A stretch of DNA of 64,000 nucleotides from Colletes latitarsis. Lineage: Eukaryota > Arthropoda > Insecta > Hymenoptera > Colletidae. The DNA lies in assembly GCF_051014445.1 (NCBI RefSeq), contig NC_135146.1:868001-932000 (forward strand), written 5' to 3'. How positions within the stretch are numbered: position 1 is the first letter of the stretch; each line of letters begins with the position of its first letter. A program made the position numbers and the translations under genes. A model generated the notes under the pieces. That model was not told where the DNA came from. It did no database searches and was given only the letters and a program-made list of their open reading frames with translations. Positions 63,369-64,000 of this stretch are shown piece after piece.

Positions 63369-64000
63369 AACCCAGACCTAACCGGTGTTATCCTGTGAAA
63401 TATTGATCGAAACCAGGTTTAATTGACTGCTTCAGTGTGTTACCACATTACTACATGATTCAAACACGAAAAAAACCCAGGGTCTGGCCAACAAGTATGC
63501 GAAGAAGGCAAAATCATGAGCCAGATGCGGGCAAAACCCAGACCTAACCCAGACCTAAACGGTGTTATCCTCTGAAATATTGATCGAAACCAGGTTTAAT
63601 TGACTGCTTCAGTGTGTTACCACATTACTACATGATTCAAACACGAAAAAAACCCAGGATCTGGCCAACAAGTATGCGAAGAAGGCAAAATCATGAGCCA
63701 GATGCGGGCATAACCCAGACCTAACCCAGACCTAACCGGTGTTATCCTCTGAAATATTGATCAAAACCAGGTTTAATTGACTGCTTCAGTGTGTTACCAC
63801 ATTACTACGTGATTCAAACACGGAAAATACCCGGGATCTGGCCAACAAGTTTGCGAAAAAGGCGAAAGTATAAGCCAGATGCGCGCAAATCCCAGACCTA
63901 ACCCAGACCTAACCGGTGTTATCCTCTAAAATATTGATCGAAACCAGGTTTAATTGACTGCTTCAGTGTGTTACCACATTACTACGTGATTCAAACACGG

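Larger units (their letters stand above)
56628..64000. repeat. Satellite array, ~177-bp monomer, right block
   Basis: This is the same satellite in the same orientation, about 41 to 42 monomers, continuing to the window end. It resumes in register with the left block: the first bases after the element repeat the last 15 bases before it. The first few monomers closely match the array around 48015-48540, including the rare CCTGTGAAA and CCCAGGGTCTGG variants. No gene-sized open frame is present. Confidence 0.97.

Overview
The window is almost entirely satellite DNA. A tandem array of a monomer of about 177 bp runs from base 1 to 49622 and resumes from 56628 to 64000, roughly 320 monomers in all. 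Outside the inserted element I see no host gene, tRNA, rRNA or CRISPR array. On the minus strand nearly every monomer carries two tandem copies of the 11-mer TTAGGTCTGGG, which contains the insect telomere repeat TTAGG. This, with the clade of the inserted element, suggests an arthropod, most likely an insect and possibly a hymenopteran. A subtelomeric location fits the 11-mer; a centromeric or pericentromeric location remains open.

The array has structure on several scales. Individual monomers fall into linked-variant classes and recombinants between them. Blocks are duplicated at about 1.24, 1.59, 2.12, 2.30 and 2.82 kb, and a long-range similarity has an offset of about 10.0 to 12.5 kb. 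A rare 111-bp truncated monomer occurs twice, 12,148 bp apart, and three monomers have lost one 11-bp unit.

The only protein-coding region is one full-length non-LTR retrotransposon on the minus strand (49623-56627, 7005 bp) flanked by a 15-bp target site duplication. In its own orientation it has a 393-nt structured 5' leader, ORF1 (987 aa, Gag-like with three C-terminal zinc knuckles), ORF2 (1038 aa, APE-type endonuclease, reverse transcriptase, C-terminal zinc knuckle), a 3' UTR of about 510 nt with six inverted repeats, and a 21-nt poly(A). The domain order and motifs place it in the R1 clade, which includes the telomere-targeting TRAS and SART families. ORF1 and ORF2 share a TAATG stop-start, the arrangement known for SART1. 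The insertion lies inside the telomere-like 11-mer, at TT|AGG on the G-rich strand.

Both ORFs are open, the TSD is perfect and the poly(A) is intact, so the insertion looks recent. Two uninterrupted paralogous copies of the target exist in the window (48015-48029 and 63354-63368), and the repeat offsets agree exactly with the inserted length.
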